Source: Nigrospora sphaerica (lineage: Eukaryota > Ascomycota > Sordariomycetes > Amphisphaeriales > Apiosporaceae). From it: 64,000 nt of DNA. Both the position numbers and the translations under genes were made by a program. Below the pieces are notes generated by a model. It searched no databases. It was not told the DNA's origin and saw nothing but the letters and a program-made list of their open reading frames with translations. The DNA lies in the NCBI GenBank assembly GCA_018287875.1, contig JAGVVL010000014.1:37290-101289 (forward strand). Reading direction: 5' to 3'. Positions 9,632-20,068 of this stretch are shown here, piece after piece. Within the stretch, counting starts at the first letter, position 1. Each line of letters starts with the position of its first letter.

Positions 9632-11526
9632 GCTCGGCTATTGCTAAACACATACTTTATAATAGTCACTCAATCTCTATTAAGAGGGTTGTTAATGAGG
9701 ACCTCATTAAGCTTAGAAGGTTTATTAATTAAGGGAGCGTCTTTAATACCAACTATTGTTCTTATCTCGTTAGCGTTATAAGTGTAAGTAAGAGAAATAG
9801 CTAATATAAGGGGGTTATCTAGCTAATTAAAAAACTTAACGATATTAATGGAACATATAGCGTTAGCACGTCTTTAATTAAACTGTACGCTTTATAAAGT
9901 CTTTAACTTTCAATGTCTCGTAGAAATCTCCAGACTTAGTGTGTTTTAAGGGTTTAAGGGTCCCTTAAAGCTTAAAATAGCCTTATAGCAAATAAAAGAA
10001 ATCTTAAGTGTGGAGGAGTGTAGCCTACCTTAGTTTATAACTTAACTTAGCATATTTAAAAAGCGCTTAATAGTTAAGGATATGTTTTAACGCTTTTAAG
10101 AGGCCCCGCGGCGTAAAACACCGCGGTCTATATGGCGCTGTAGGGTGGTTCTAGATACTCCATGTCTGATAGCCGCGCCTGGCATAGATAGGCCATTTCG
10201 GTGGGCTCTAGCGGCTGCACGCAGCTTCTTTTCGTGGTCGGACAACATGTTATAAGATGCGCAATTAAAAGAGGAGTAGAATAGTATATTGTCGCAATAT
10301 GAGGCTATTCACGTGGCTTAGCCTCTCCTGTCAGGTCACGTGGCTCCTCTTCACATGCCAGGATTCACATGGTGACAGGGGTCCTGAGCTACTATATGTA
10401 CTACTGCACCTACAGACAGATTTCCTTTGTTTCCTTCTAAGGGATAACTTGAACCTCGCTTTCCACGATCTCTGCAGTGCGACATATATTCTATTTACTT
10501 TTACGAGCGCTGGTTACCGTGCTATTTATTAGTGACTATGTTAGAGTTGTTGAGGTTGGTGATACTTTTTAGGTGGCCCATTAAGGGGGTGGCCCGAGTA
10601 GAGGCGGTCTAACTTATATAGCCGCACTAAAATAAGAATTAAAATTCTCCACGATATAATAAGAATTAAAGAAATAAAGAGAGTATTGCTATAATCTATA
10701 GGTAGTTAAATCTTAGTATATCGTATTAATTTAATAATTTTTTAAAGTGGGAGAATTTTCATTTGTTTACATTAGAAACTTAGTTTAGGTGGCTATTTTA
10801 CTGTGGTGGCTGTTTTGCTAGGAGGACCGGCTGGTACATGCCTATCCTTATGGATAACGGTATGTGAGGCGTCTGGTTTGTAGTGGCCATGGCAGGTGAC
10901 TGTTGCCCGTGGGAATTTTCCGTGCTATGTATGCCGCGCTATATGGCGCGGTAGGGGGGGGGCGGGCTAGCATACTTAACACGGTCAGATTCATCGTCGC
11001 GGGGGCTAGGGGCAGCATGATGACCGCGTCGGTGCTCGCTTCTGGGGCGGTTCGTTGGCAATTTCATCAGGGTCCGTACCTGTGATTGTGGCGGGCTTAA
11101 TGAGTTCGCTTAGATAGCATTGAGGCGGCAACACAAGGTCGGGAACCCCGGTAGCGCCACATTTCTGTGCGTCTAGCACGACAGAAGGCCATGGGCGGGC
11201 GAGGCGGCAAAGCCGGCGTCGCGTGCTTAATATCCATGGCGCCTTGTCCTAGGCTAAACGTCGTTCCTTGCGCGACGGGCACGTCGCGGGCCAGATTCGA
11301 GACACTGTAAGGCATGGGCCTGTTCCCCTTTTGACTGTCTTATGAACTATGGTGTCCGGCCCAGGCTGTCAGGCCATCTGTTTGGACAAAGCCGTGGGGT
11401 GACATCAGCGGCCAACGTTTTTGTCACCTGGAGAAAAGGCACTAGGATGAGATGGTATCTTCAATACTCATCGTCGAAAACTCTACGAAACCTGCCATGG
11501 AAATCGGAGAATCGCTTCTCGACAGC
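9632..11526. other. AT-rich intergenic block with transposon-like fragments, no gene seen
   Basis: The stretch 9632-10090 is AT-rich with many TA steps, as in RIPped repeat DNA. Two short GC islands share a CCGCG...TATATGGCGC core at 10121-10140 and 10934-10951; the second is a near-perfect 18-nt palindrome. Two similar motifs starting TTTAGGTGGC lie at about 10569 and 10791, reminiscent of the GGTGACCCCC/GGCCACCC ends of the pogo element at 55603. They are direct, not inverted, so I do not define an element. Confidence 0.35.
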
Positions 11527-11955
11527 CTACTCAGATCGGTCCTTGATGCCTTCCTCGATACTTTGTAGTATGTGTAACCGCATTGTCATTTTGGAACGAA
11601 ATGGATAGGAAGTGGTCTCGTGAGTAACGGCATCGGCAGGCCGTCGGCGTCGACATCGGCTTCGGGTTGGACGAAATTCCAGACGGCGCGGACCGAGAAA
11701 AAGGTAAGCGCATCGGTTTGTCGCCGCGGCTCGGGAGATGGGCCATGGGCCTTGGTGCTTTGTGGAGGCCATTGAAGCGGAAGCGCACAACTTGGGGTGC
11801 TCTGGAGTAACCTGTATACCGTCAGTTTTTATGAGTGATTGTACCGTATCGTCTGATAGCGCGTCCTGTGGTAGGAAAGGGTGGGAATGGATAGCCGAGA
11901 GATTGATGAACAAAACAACGAGGCATAGAACAGAGGTAACCAAAACACGCAGCAT
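11527..11955 (-). CDS. Hypothetical small secreted protein (weak candidate)
   Basis: A 142-codon frame starts at ATG 11953-11955. The first about 24 residues look like a signal peptide: a basic start, a hydrophobic core (VLVTSVLCLVVLFINL), then Ser-Ala-Ile-His-Ser. The remainder is not recognisable and becomes Arg-rich, which suggests the true frame may end or splice before about 11720. No homologous family comes to mind. The open frame extends further upstream, but only this ATG gives a signal peptide. Confidence 0.3.
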   Translation of the reverse strand: MLRVLVTSVLCLVVLFINLSAIHSHPFLPQDALSDDTVQSLIKTDGIQVTPEHPKLCASASMASTKHQGPWPISRAAATNRCAYLFLGPRRLEFRPTRSRCRRRRPADAVTHETTSYPFRSKMTMRLHILQSIEEGIKDRSE

Positions 11956-12451
11956 TCTTGTCACTAGAGCCCGGCGGAAACCAAGGCGCCTATTTATTCG
12001 CGAATAGCCACGCTGGCTGGGTCGCGACGAGCCATACGCCATGGAATTGACTGCGTGGCTGGCAACAAGCACTCTGCTAGGCGCCTGAAAGGGGCTGTGC
12101 ATAGAGCTGCATACATCTCAGTTGGCTGCAAAATGTGTTCGTATCAGCGCTCACCGGAAGGCAGATTTTGGTCAGCCTCGGAGGCGCCAGGGAGGCTGTG
12201 CAGCCGCGACCCCGCACTTGACCAACAATACCGACCAAAGGGCTGACAGCAGTTCCTCGTCCCAATCGTCCCCCTCTCTCTCGGTTTGAGCTTGCATAAC
12301 ATGACTGCGATCCCTCCTACATTCCACGTTCTGTCTCCCTGAATACCATGGATTGGAACAGACTTCAACCGGAGACGAGTAATTGTTACGCTCGAATTAC
12401 CTGCACAACATACCGACACCGTCCTATCATCAGATAATCGCTGCCGTCGCC

Positions 12452-12977
12452 ATGCCCAACAGCCGTGATGGCCGTAAGAGTGTCCGCTTTAGCATAGGGT
12501 CCGAGCAGTTGAGCGGCTCGAGACGCAGCCGTTGGGATGATGAATGTGATTCTGGAATTGGCTCGTCGTCAAGTGAACAAACCTCCCAGAGACGAGGGAG
12601 ATCTGATTGGGGTTAACAGCTGCAGACCGCCTCCACCAGAGCAACGACCCCGACGCTTTACGAGAGGCCTACGTCACCTTGCTTGCAGAAAACCAGAACC
12701 TCAAGGGCGCTATTTGCCAACATGAAGCATCTCTGAGCACATCCCATCGGGCGATCAAGCAACTGGAGGAACACGCGACCGGCCTTTTTACGCAGATAGA
12801 AGAACTCCAGGCCAAGAACAACGACTACAAAGTCGAAAGGGCGCGCCTAGCCACTAAGAGAGATGAACTCGAGGCCGAGAACAACTTATACAATGAAGAA
12901 AGGGCGCGCCTAGCTACCAAGAGAGCTGACCTCGAGGCCATGATCGACTCGAGGTCCTTCAACCTTGATAAGCTGAC
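12452..12977 (+). pseudogene. Coiled-coil N-terminal part of a fungal gene, cut at the inversion breakpoint
   Basis: The gene starts at ATG 12452 (context GCCATG). The N-terminus is a basic, Ser-rich leader with the SVRFSIG and DSGIGSSSSE motifs, common to a family of fungal coiled-coil proteins. The frame shifts near 12605. Translation continues as an amphipathic coiled coil with an internal repeat: two copies of about 21 residues sharing the core ERARLATKR (around 12835 and 12898). The coil ends at ...NLDKLT (12961-12977), exactly at the inferred breakpoint. Beyond that the plus strand reads the reverse of the neighbouring block. The coil continues in frame on the minus strand from 15209 downward (VFEHQPTKWRADYEHKRARL). 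Confidence 0.6.
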
Positions 12978-15209
12978 GTCCTCGGAGGATATGGTGGAAG
13001 TCCGGGGGTCCGTGTATGTGATCCTGGAGTCGCCTAGACTCTCTATGACGTGCCACACTAGCGAATTGCCCGTTTGCTTAACAAGTAGCAGCATAGCTCT
13101 GGGTCCTTTGATAAACATCTTTCCGTTAAAGACCGTCGCATACGGTGCCTGTACCAGTTTAGAAATGTGATTGAGGGCCAGCTCAACACCTGTCCCGCGC
13201 TTCGGTCTGCGACGGATGGGAAAGCCATGCGTGAGAACTCGGTTCCTAACGAGTCCAGTCCAGCACCGACCATTAGATAAATCGGCTGGAGGATCCTCGT
13301 ATGTCGTTTGGACCCAAATACCCCAGATAGTGTGCAAAATAAGGCGGGCTTTACTTTCCTTCCTGTCAATTCATATGAGGTGAGGAGTGCAGGCTGCACT
13401 AATCGGTTGACCCGGGTTTTGTCCTCGAATAGGGAGGTCACAACTGATCCAGGCCAGTTGCTGTGTGATCTCGGCTAGCGAAGCTTTCGTCCCGAAAGCT
13501 CTCGCCACTAGCTGCGATGCTTCCATACGAGCGTACAGCTTCGTATAATCGTAAAACTCGGCTAAAACTTAATTAGACGAGATATAAGAGGTAATGGTCT
13601 CTATACTTACTTGAATGTTCCGCGCTACGTTTATCTTCAACGAGGTCTTTTATTAGTTGACAGACCACCTCCCCTGTGAGCGGCCATGTCTCGCTCAAGT
13701 ACTTGGCACAAGGAACTGCTTGCGCTTCTAGTGACGACCCAGTGAAGCAGAGGGCATTTGCGATGGCATTGCCCCGATCACCCTCGTATCCCTGCTGCGT
13801 AAGAAAGAAATGCGGATTCCATTCAACTCGGAATGTCACACCGTAAGTCATCGACGCGGCTCGGCGACTGACTTTCTGTGGGCTTGGTAGCTGACACATG
13901 ACTTGTTGGCCTATGTCAGTCATGATGTCTGGGTCCGCTGGCGTGGTGAGGAAATGTTGACATAATTGGCTGCGAAGCCTCTGGTAGGCTTTTTCTTTAG
14001 AAATGAAATCGCCGTACATCCGTAAGCGTGCTCTAGCTTCAACCGTATCCTCATAATCTTCATTAGACGACCAGTCTACGCTGTTGTCATCACTGGGAAG
14101 ATCACTCGGATGCACTGGGTGGGTTGCAGACTCGCTCATTTCCAGCCATTGTGACACCAGGTTCGCCTTGTCAGGATCAATGCCAATTCTCCTCGAAAAG
14201 GAGCGACTTTCAGATGAATGAGCTTCCTGAAATGCCGCGGCTATGTCTCTGGGAGACTTCAGGGTTAGATTGGATGACCAATTGATTGAGGATATCGACT
14301 TACCTTCTGTGCCTGTGGACAAAGACCATGACATTACGCTGGATTTGCTTGCTAGCCTGATGCCCAACGCTGAGGGAGAAATTCTGTAGCAGATTTGGCA
14401 AGGAGGCGAAAACTCGCTTCCATACCTGTTCATCTTCTGCAGTGTCCGTGGAGGTGTGGGCTGCGTGAGCTTGCTCGAGAGTTTGTGCAAAAAGGTCTTT
14501 GGCCAGTGCCGAGATGTAGTCCATGTCCCCTGGATTTGTTGCGTCCGAGTACTCCGTCCTGGTTTCCTCCTGGTCGTCATCATCATCATTATTTGCGTCA
14601 TCCGAGGCGTGGTCGTGTGAATTTTGGCCGTGGTGCTGCGTTTGGATTTTCTCGCTATCAGTTGAAAGGGTTTGGTTGCTGCTAGATTCTCCGACCGAGA
14701 ACGATTGTGGTTCGGAAACTTAACTTGCAGAATTTTCGCTGTTCAAATCAGTCTCACCACTAATCGAAGCCCGCTGGTCAGCTTCAGACGGAAATCGCTC
14801 TTCCTTGTTCTTCTGCGAAACGCTGTATGACTCGACCCAGTAGAAGTCGGAGAGTACAGCGGACGCGGTATTGGCAACGCCATCGCTGGAAGGCTCTGGC
14901 TCCGGAGCTTGTGACCACCGCCCCTCGCTTGCTGTGAAGGATACCTCCCTCTCAAGGGTGGGTTCGGTAAGGAACTTGGGCTTTTTGTGTCTACCAGTAG
15001 CACTCGAGTCGGTGGTCTGGGGCTTGCCGCGCTTCTCGTCAGAGCGGATCGGGATCCGCTCTACCACGTCGTTAAAGACGCGAGGCGAATGAGACACGAT
15101 GCCGCCCGGTGGCTCCGCCTTGGCCCCGAGTCTTTCTCTATTGATATCCAGGCGCGCGCGTTTGTGCTCGTAGTCGGCGCGCCATTTTGTGGGCTGGTGT
15201 TCGAAGACT
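12978..15209 (-). pseudogene. Inverted block: N-terminal and middle part of a fungal-specific gene (partner of the SWLVDG-type tail)
   Basis: Read on the minus strand, exons are about 15209-14304, 14248-13611 and 13561 to about 12978. The introns are 14303-14249 (GTAAGT, branch TCTAAC, CCCAG) and 13610-13562 (GTAAGT, TTTTAG). The protein begins with the rest of the coiled coil, then a Ser/Asp-rich linker, then LLQNFSLSVGHQASKQIQRNVMVFVHRHR, a WPLTGEVV...LIKDLVED segment, LAEITQQLAWIS, and a domain with HGFPIRRRP, MFIKGPRAMLLL and ITYTDPR. These are landmarks of a large Pezizomycotina family of unknown function, recognised from memory. One in-frame TAA at 14720-14722 interrupts it, and a frame step occurs near 13370. 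In relatives these parts precede the tail that here lies on the plus strand at 15290-16559. Confidence 0.65.
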
Positions 15210-16559
15210 GTCAGCTTAGTGGGTAAGAGACTCACTAGCACTAGAGGAAGAATAAACATGAAGTACTAGTAACCACGAGTAGGAGCGCCTAGGGCCATGT
15301 ACGACATTGGGTCTCGGATTTCGAGCTGAGTCAAGACTGCCCATTGAAGCAGGGACCCATTTCACCTGGAGTCAATATCGGCCGCGGAAGAGGCTTTTCT
15401 GTGGCACAGAACTCCAACGCCGTTAATTCGCGCGCTAGTCACCTTCAGGGTCTCTATGATCTGACCAAAGAATCCGTTGCATTGTTTGATTCAGACGACA
15501 AAAGAAGCTGGCTGGTTGATGGAGTCAGCGTGCTGCTTCACCTAGCTCGAGCATCTCTGAAGCGCGACGAAGACGATCCCATCACCCGCTCTTGGTATCA
15601 GTTCAAGATGAAGGAGTACAGTCACACCTCCCAACCCAGCGACAATCCCGCCTTTAGCATTCTAATGGACCCCACTAATCTTAAGGCACCATTGCACGAC
15701 ACTCCTACGGGATCTCCTGAAACATTTGGCCAGCGAGTTGAAAAGATTTGGTCCTTTCTCGAGATGGTAATGGACGACGAGAAACAAGCGAATGACGAAC
15801 AACACGCTTGCACAGACCTCGAAGCCTTTGAATTCCGACATATTGCGACCGTCACCGGCCCTGTCTCTCGCTGCGCAATCCCGTTGCCGCCGGAAGGCCG
15901 TGCATCCATCGACCTCTGTCGAGAAGTCAATGCGGTGACCCTCGTTGGAAGTGGATTTGGGGAGCTCATTAAACCCAAACCCCTCGTACGACTCTGTCCT
16001 CCTTGGCAATGCGTGCCCAAGGGCATGGGCTACATTTGTGTCCAAACATGCCATCTTAGGCACATCATAGAGAACCGAACAGACAAAAAATATCGGGTCT
16101 GGGGTCGCATCGGAAACATCTACTGGAGGAAGCTCGAAATGGGCTTCGACGGAGGATGTGACTGCCGCATAGGGCCTAGTTGCAACTATGCCAGGAATCT
16201 TTAGGCGGTGGGCCAGTTTGCCGGTTTCAAACCCGGCCCGGTTGACAGAGGAAAGGAAAGCCTTCCTCCCGAGGGCGCAGTAATCTTTGGCGGTTATTCT
16301 TCTTTCTCCGAAAGCCGGCAACCCGACAGCCCCAACAGCCATGGCTTACTTGGATCAAGTTGTGGCTCAGCCACGATGGCAAACCGCGCCTCCCCAGCGA
16401 CTGATTCTACATATTCCCCAAGTCTTGGCCTCTCCTCTTCCAGTGGAACATCTTTGCACGCAGAGTCTTCTCAACCTACCGAGACTGATTACCCGCAACT
16501 CACATACATTCCAGGGACAGCGCCAAACAAACGAATGCGAGTGGCGGGATGGCCAGAAG
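15210..16559 (+). pseudogene. C-terminal part of the same fungal-specific gene (SWLVDG / FGELIKP / GAVIFGG motifs)
   Basis: An open frame in one phase runs from about 15293 to 16559, except for a single TAG at 16202-16204. Landmarks in order are RGRGFSVAQNS, ESVALFDSDDKRSWLVDGVS with LLHLARASL, a RVEKIWSFLE segment, LVGSGFGELIKP, PPWQCVPKGMGYI, and GAVIFGGYSSF. The SWLVDG...LLHL, GFGELI and GAVIFG motifs are typical of the C-terminal half of the fungal family whose N-terminal half sits inverted at 12978-15209. The start of this half has no ATG of its own. An intron starting GTAAGA at 15223 probably linked it to the upstream half. It continues through a 62-nt intron (16560-16621) into the PNP domain. 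Confidence 0.65.
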
Positions 16560-16621
16560 GTAGACTTCATCAACCACGTTCCTCTCTTCGCTTATACGGC
16601 CGACTAATATTCGCGTTTCAG
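16560..16621 (+). other. Predicted intron joining the SWLVDG-type tail to the PNP domain
   Basis: The intron has donor GTAGAC, branch CGACTAAT and acceptor GCGTTTCAG. It is in phase 1, and splicing makes GCC (Ala) and opens a frame that runs without a stop from 16622 to 17706. It is the only join that links the two domains in one frame. Confidence 0.55.
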
Positions 16622-17706
16622 CCAGAGATAGTGAGCCGCTCTTCAGCCGGAATCTCTCCCTACAGCCTGTGGAGGCAGATCCCAACGTTAGAATTGGCCA
16701 CGTTGGAGGTGGTCATTCAGCACCCGGTAGGAAACCACAACATCCCCGAAACCGCGAAGAATTCAGCGTGGTAGTTATCTATGCGCTGAGGCTCGAGGCC
16801 GAGGCGTTCGGTGACATGTTCGACCAGCGCTGGGATACTTCGTTCGGCAAGGCCCCAAGGGACCCCAATGCCTACTCGACCGGCACCATTGGCGAGCATA
16901 ACGTTGTGCTTGCCCACATGGCGGGTATGGGGAAGTCGAACGCCACGTCGGTCGCCGCTTACGTCCACTCCAGCTTCCCCAACATCAAGTTAGCCTTGGT
17001 TGTGGGCGTCTGCGGCGTCGTGCCTCTGCCTCCGCGGAGGGAGGCCATCGTACTCGGAGACGTGATTATCAGCGACAGTGTCTTCCAGTATGACCTCGGC
17101 AGGAAGCACGGCCGGGATCGAGTCGTGCCGAAAAAAGAACTCCGGGAGTCGCTGAGGTTTCCCACGTGCCCGCAGCTCCGTCACCTCATGGCCAGGATGG
17201 ACACGAGAAGCGAGCGGCAAAGGCTGGCCATGAGATTGGCACACTACACTAATGGAACCCCGCGGAACCCCGATATGGGCGCGCAATATCGAGAAGACGC
17301 AGGAGACGGGCCGGACCGCGGCCTTTTCCACACCGCGTACCGGCACGCGGATAGCGCCCAAACGTGCGCCGGATGCGGCTGCCACGGCACGGCGTCCCAA
17401 CGCCAGCGACTGGGCCAAGGCAACCCGAAGCCGGCGGTGCACATTGGGCGGCTGGCCTCGGGGGACTCGGTCATCCGGTCAGCCGAGGACCGCGACGAGC
17501 TGGCCCAGGACGACGACATCATCGGCTTCGAGATGGAGGGCGCCGGCGTCTGGGATCACTTTCCCTGCCTCGTCATCAAGGAGGCCTGCGACTACGCCGA
17601 TGCCCACAAGACGAAGGAGTGGCAAGGATACGCCGCCACTACGGCGGCGACGTGTGCCAAGGCCTTCTTGTTGCTGTACTGGGAGCCCACGCCTTATTTC
17701 GGATAG
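16622..17706 (+). CDS. Purine-nucleoside-phosphorylase / UDP-phosphorylase superfamily domain (fungal NLR-type), C-terminal part of a possible fusion
   Basis: The stretch from about 16766 to 17706 encodes the PNP/UDP fold: an opening SVVVIYALRLEAEAF strand, TIGEHNVVLAHM, the Rossmann-like core LALVVGVCGVVP with VLGDVIISDSV, and the C-terminal nucleoside-site motif GFEMEGAGVWD with CDYADAHK. It closes with YAATTAATCAKAFLL. This form is the usual N-terminal domain of fungal NACHT/NB-ARC proteins, but no NTPase follows here: the frame stops with TAG after TPYFG. Before the domain, about 48 residues link it to the upstream SWLVDG-type gene. Glu-Met-Glu, which binds the ribose in active enzymes, is kept. 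The normal VGIGGGVP loop reads VGVCGVVP here, a non-consensus change. A shorter independent gene starting inside is possible. Confidence 0.75.
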
Positions 17707-18236
17707 CTGTCTTTGGTCATGTATGCCTCGGTCAAAGGACAGGACTTCAACCGGAGTGCGAGATGAGGGCCATACGTCGTGCGGAACATTAGTCGTTGCG
17801 GTACCCCGGACAATCCTACGACTGGAGTTTCTCCCGACTGAACAATAGCAGCCTCGTGACCATGTCTCCGGCACGGGGCATTTTAACGTGCCGGCCGCTG
17901 TATGCAAACAGAGATCTCGTCGTGTTAAAGTGGGATACACAGGATAAAGCCGGCAGCCAAAACGTAGGATCGATGGCAGACGAGCCGTCATATCCACCTG
18001 CACACACTTTCCTAGTGCAAGTTATCGCCCTCCGAGAATCACGGAGGTTACGGGCTACGAGAAGAAATAAGGCTTGACTTTTTCTGGTACGATCTTAAGT
18101 ACGCTCATTTAAGATGGATATCTTTGAATTATGAATGGTTCTATCACCCGTCTATTAATACGACGCACTCGGCCGTCTGATCGGCTACCTGGACGCCGTA
18201 CATGCCCGGCGTGAGCCGCCACGCTCGGCACGTCTA
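17707..18236. other. Intergenic, nothing recognised
   Basis: This is mixed-composition sequence with stop codons in all frames and no repeat that I can pair with another copy in the window. Confidence 0.5.
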
Positions 18237-18530
18237 ATCCCAAAAGCTACAGGCCACCTTAAGATCTCCTTGGAGCTCCACCTGCCGCTCTTCGCCTGGC
18301 TCCGTCAAGCGTAGCTTTGTGAAGGCCTTGAGCTCCTTCTCGGGGTACCATATGCAGCCATTGCGGGCCGTGGTTGGTGGCAGAACATACAGCTCTACTA
18401 CTCCACACCCGGCCGCGGCGCCCATGTTCCACAGCCGCACGCCGTAGGCCAGAGACCCTGGCGGCATGACCTTGGAGGCGGCGGCCACGGCTTGGATGAG
18501 CTGTGCCTGGGTATCAAGACCGGAGCCTTC
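18237..18530 (-). pseudogene. Relic of a GH3 beta-glucosidase, two distant fragments fused
   Basis: Minus-strand translation gives GLDTQAQLIQAVAAAS, the segment that in family 3 glycosidases precedes the NPxTVVV strand. It runs directly into a fibronectin-III-like C-terminal domain (LAYGVRLWNMG ... GVVELYVLPP ... KELKAFTKLRL ... PGEERQVELQ ... ACSFWD). In an intact enzyme roughly 200 or more residues separate these parts, so an internal deletion joined them. The catalytic domains are absent. The reading frame across the join is open, to a stop at 18234-18236. Family recognition is from motifs only. Confidence 0.65.
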
Positions 18531-18793
18531 AGACCCTCTTAAGTAGGACCATTCCGTCCCGGGCGATGTCGCGGGCGCCGGGCTTACCGACGCTGTGCCT
18601 ACTATTCCACGGCACAGACAGCAGCCAATGCCGGCGGGCTCGTCGACTTGGGGAGTTCAGCGGGACGTCGCGGAATGGCAAACTGGGCTCTCATTACACT
18701 GCCGAACCATGACCGCGTGACTACGTGAGCGATGGCGCACCGCGCGTCTTCCCTCGGCGCGCACGCACGACGCGCCTCAGAGTCTAGCGCTCC
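18531..18793. other. Intergenic, nothing recognised
   Basis: This short GC-balanced spacer lies between the GH3 relic and the convergent end of the DUF3500 gene. No supported feature is seen. Confidence 0.4.
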
Positions 18794-20068
18794 TCAACCG
18801 CTCCACACAAAGTTCTGCTCTTGTCCCTCGGCGAGCGGCCGCAGGGCCATGCCGTAGTCGCCGCCGTTGGGCGTCCGCAGCAGCGTGTGGATGTGGAAGC
18901 GGGCGGGCTCGGCGTTGGTGAGGAAGACGCCCGAGTGGTGGTCGAACTCGACGATGACAACGGGGCTCTGCACGCGGTAGTAGAAGGCGTCGGCGTCGCC
19001 GAAACCGCCGATCCAGCAAAAGTACGTCTCGCCGAAGTGGGCGCGCGCCTGGGCGAGCCGGAGTGCGCGCGCCCGCGCCGGCAGGTAGAGCAGAAACTGG
19101 GCGAGGAGGTCGCCGACGAGGGTCTGCTGCCGCGCGTCCATGTCGCCGACGCGCACGCCCTCGTACGGGACGACACGGTTGTCGCGGTAGGCGCCGCAGA
19201 GATGCCGCTGGTCGTCGTGGTTCCAGCGGCCCGGCGGCATGGCCGGGTCGCGCAGCTGCTCGTAGACGCGGGCATGCGCCTGCAGCGGCGCCGGCAGGGA
19301 CTGCATCAGCTCGAGCCCCAGCCGCTCTTCGTCGTGTAGGATGCGCGTGCCGTAATACGGGTCGGCCGGGTCGTCGATGTGGCTGGGCTCGGCGCCTGTG
19401 AACCAAGGCGACAGCACCATCTGGTTGCGGACCAACAGCACGTTGAGGCACAGGTGGTGGCCGTACCAGGAAAAGCCCCACGGGCGCTCGGTCGACGGCG
19501 TGCCAAACAGGGCCACGTTGTAGGACAGGTCGTTGCAGATGCGTGGCGCGCCGACAAGCCGGCCGAGGAAGCCGTTGATGCGCATGGCGGCGAGGGCCTT
19601 GGCGTAGCCCTCGGGCGAGAGCGTGCGCCGCAGCAGCTCGAGGGCGGCGTCGCGCACCTCTTCGGCCACCTCGTCGAGCCGGATGCCCTTGTCGCTCAGC
19701 AGGAACTCGGGGTTGGACCAGGACCGCCACTCGGGCGAGTCGATGTGGTGGCTGATGCGCTCCCGCTGCCGCGCGTCCAGCCGCGCCAGCAGCGCGTCGG
19801 CGGCCGCCGCGATGTCGCGCACCGGCACGCCCTCGTCCTCGAGCCGGAACAGGCTGGGCCGCACGACGCCGTCGCTCGTGATGCCGCGGAAGGGCTCGGC
19901 GAACAGCCGCCGCCAGTGCTCCCACAGCGCGTGCAGCCACGGCGGTTGTTTGCTGTCTCGGAAGGCCGCCGCGTACTCGTGCGCGTCTTGCTGCTGCATC
20001 GCTGCGAAGCGCGCCTGGCCCAGGTCGGGCAGGAACCGGCGGAATCCGGCCTGCTCGTTTTCAGTCAT
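18794..20068 (-). CDS. DUF3500 family protein, intact single-exon gene
   Basis: The frame is 424 codons from ATG 20066-20068 to TGA 18794-18796. It extends upstream, but family members start near this Met (MTENEQAGFRRFLPDL). Family landmarks are EPFRGITSDGVVRPSLFRL, WRSWSNPEFLLSDKGIRL, MRINGFLGRLVGAP, FGTPSTERPWGFSWYGHHLCLNVLL, a hydrophobic-His stretch, DNRVVPYEGVRVGDM, FCWIGG, and the closing SPVVIVEFDHHSGVFLTN with FHIHTLLRTPNGGDYG. The His and Asp clusters (GHHLC, EFDHHSG, HIHT) look like a metal site, which is inference. There is no signal peptide. The biochemical role of DUF3500 is not established. GC and codon bias are higher than in neighbouring genes. Confidence 0.9.
   Translation of the reverse strand: MTENEQAGFRRFLPDLGQARFAAMQQQDAHEYAAAFRDSKQPPWLHALWEHWRRLFAEPFRGITSDGVVRPSLFRLEDEGVPVRDIAAAADALLARLDARQRERISHHIDSPEWRSWSNPEFLLSDKGIRLDEVAEEVRDAALELLRRTLSPEGYAKALAAMRINGFLGRLVGAPRICNDLSYNVALFGTPSTERPWGFSWYGHHLCLNVLLVRNQMVLSPWFTGAEPSHIDDPADPYYGTRILHDEERLGLELMQSLPAPLQAHARVYEQLRDPAMPPGRWNHDDQRHLCGAYRDNRVVPYEGVRVGDMDARQQTLVGDLLAQFLLYLPARARALRLAQARAHFGETYFCWIGGFGDADAFYYRVQSPVVIVEFDHHSGVFLTNAEPARFHIHTLLRTPNGGDYGMALRPLAEGQEQNFVWSG

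Noticed and set aside
224..9636. Target-site duplication around the first chromovirus
   Set aside because: GTATC and GCTCG do not match, and shifting the LTR borders by a few bases does not give a match.
11738..12007. Plus-strand open frame opposite the small secreted candidate
   Set aside because: It has no motifs; the opposite frame has at least a plausible signal peptide.
12825..13170. Plus-strand continuation of the coiled-coil gene beyond 12977
   Set aside because: The composition changes at the breakpoint, and the minus strand there encodes recognised family motifs (HGFPIRRRP, MFIKGPRAMLLL, ITYTDPR).
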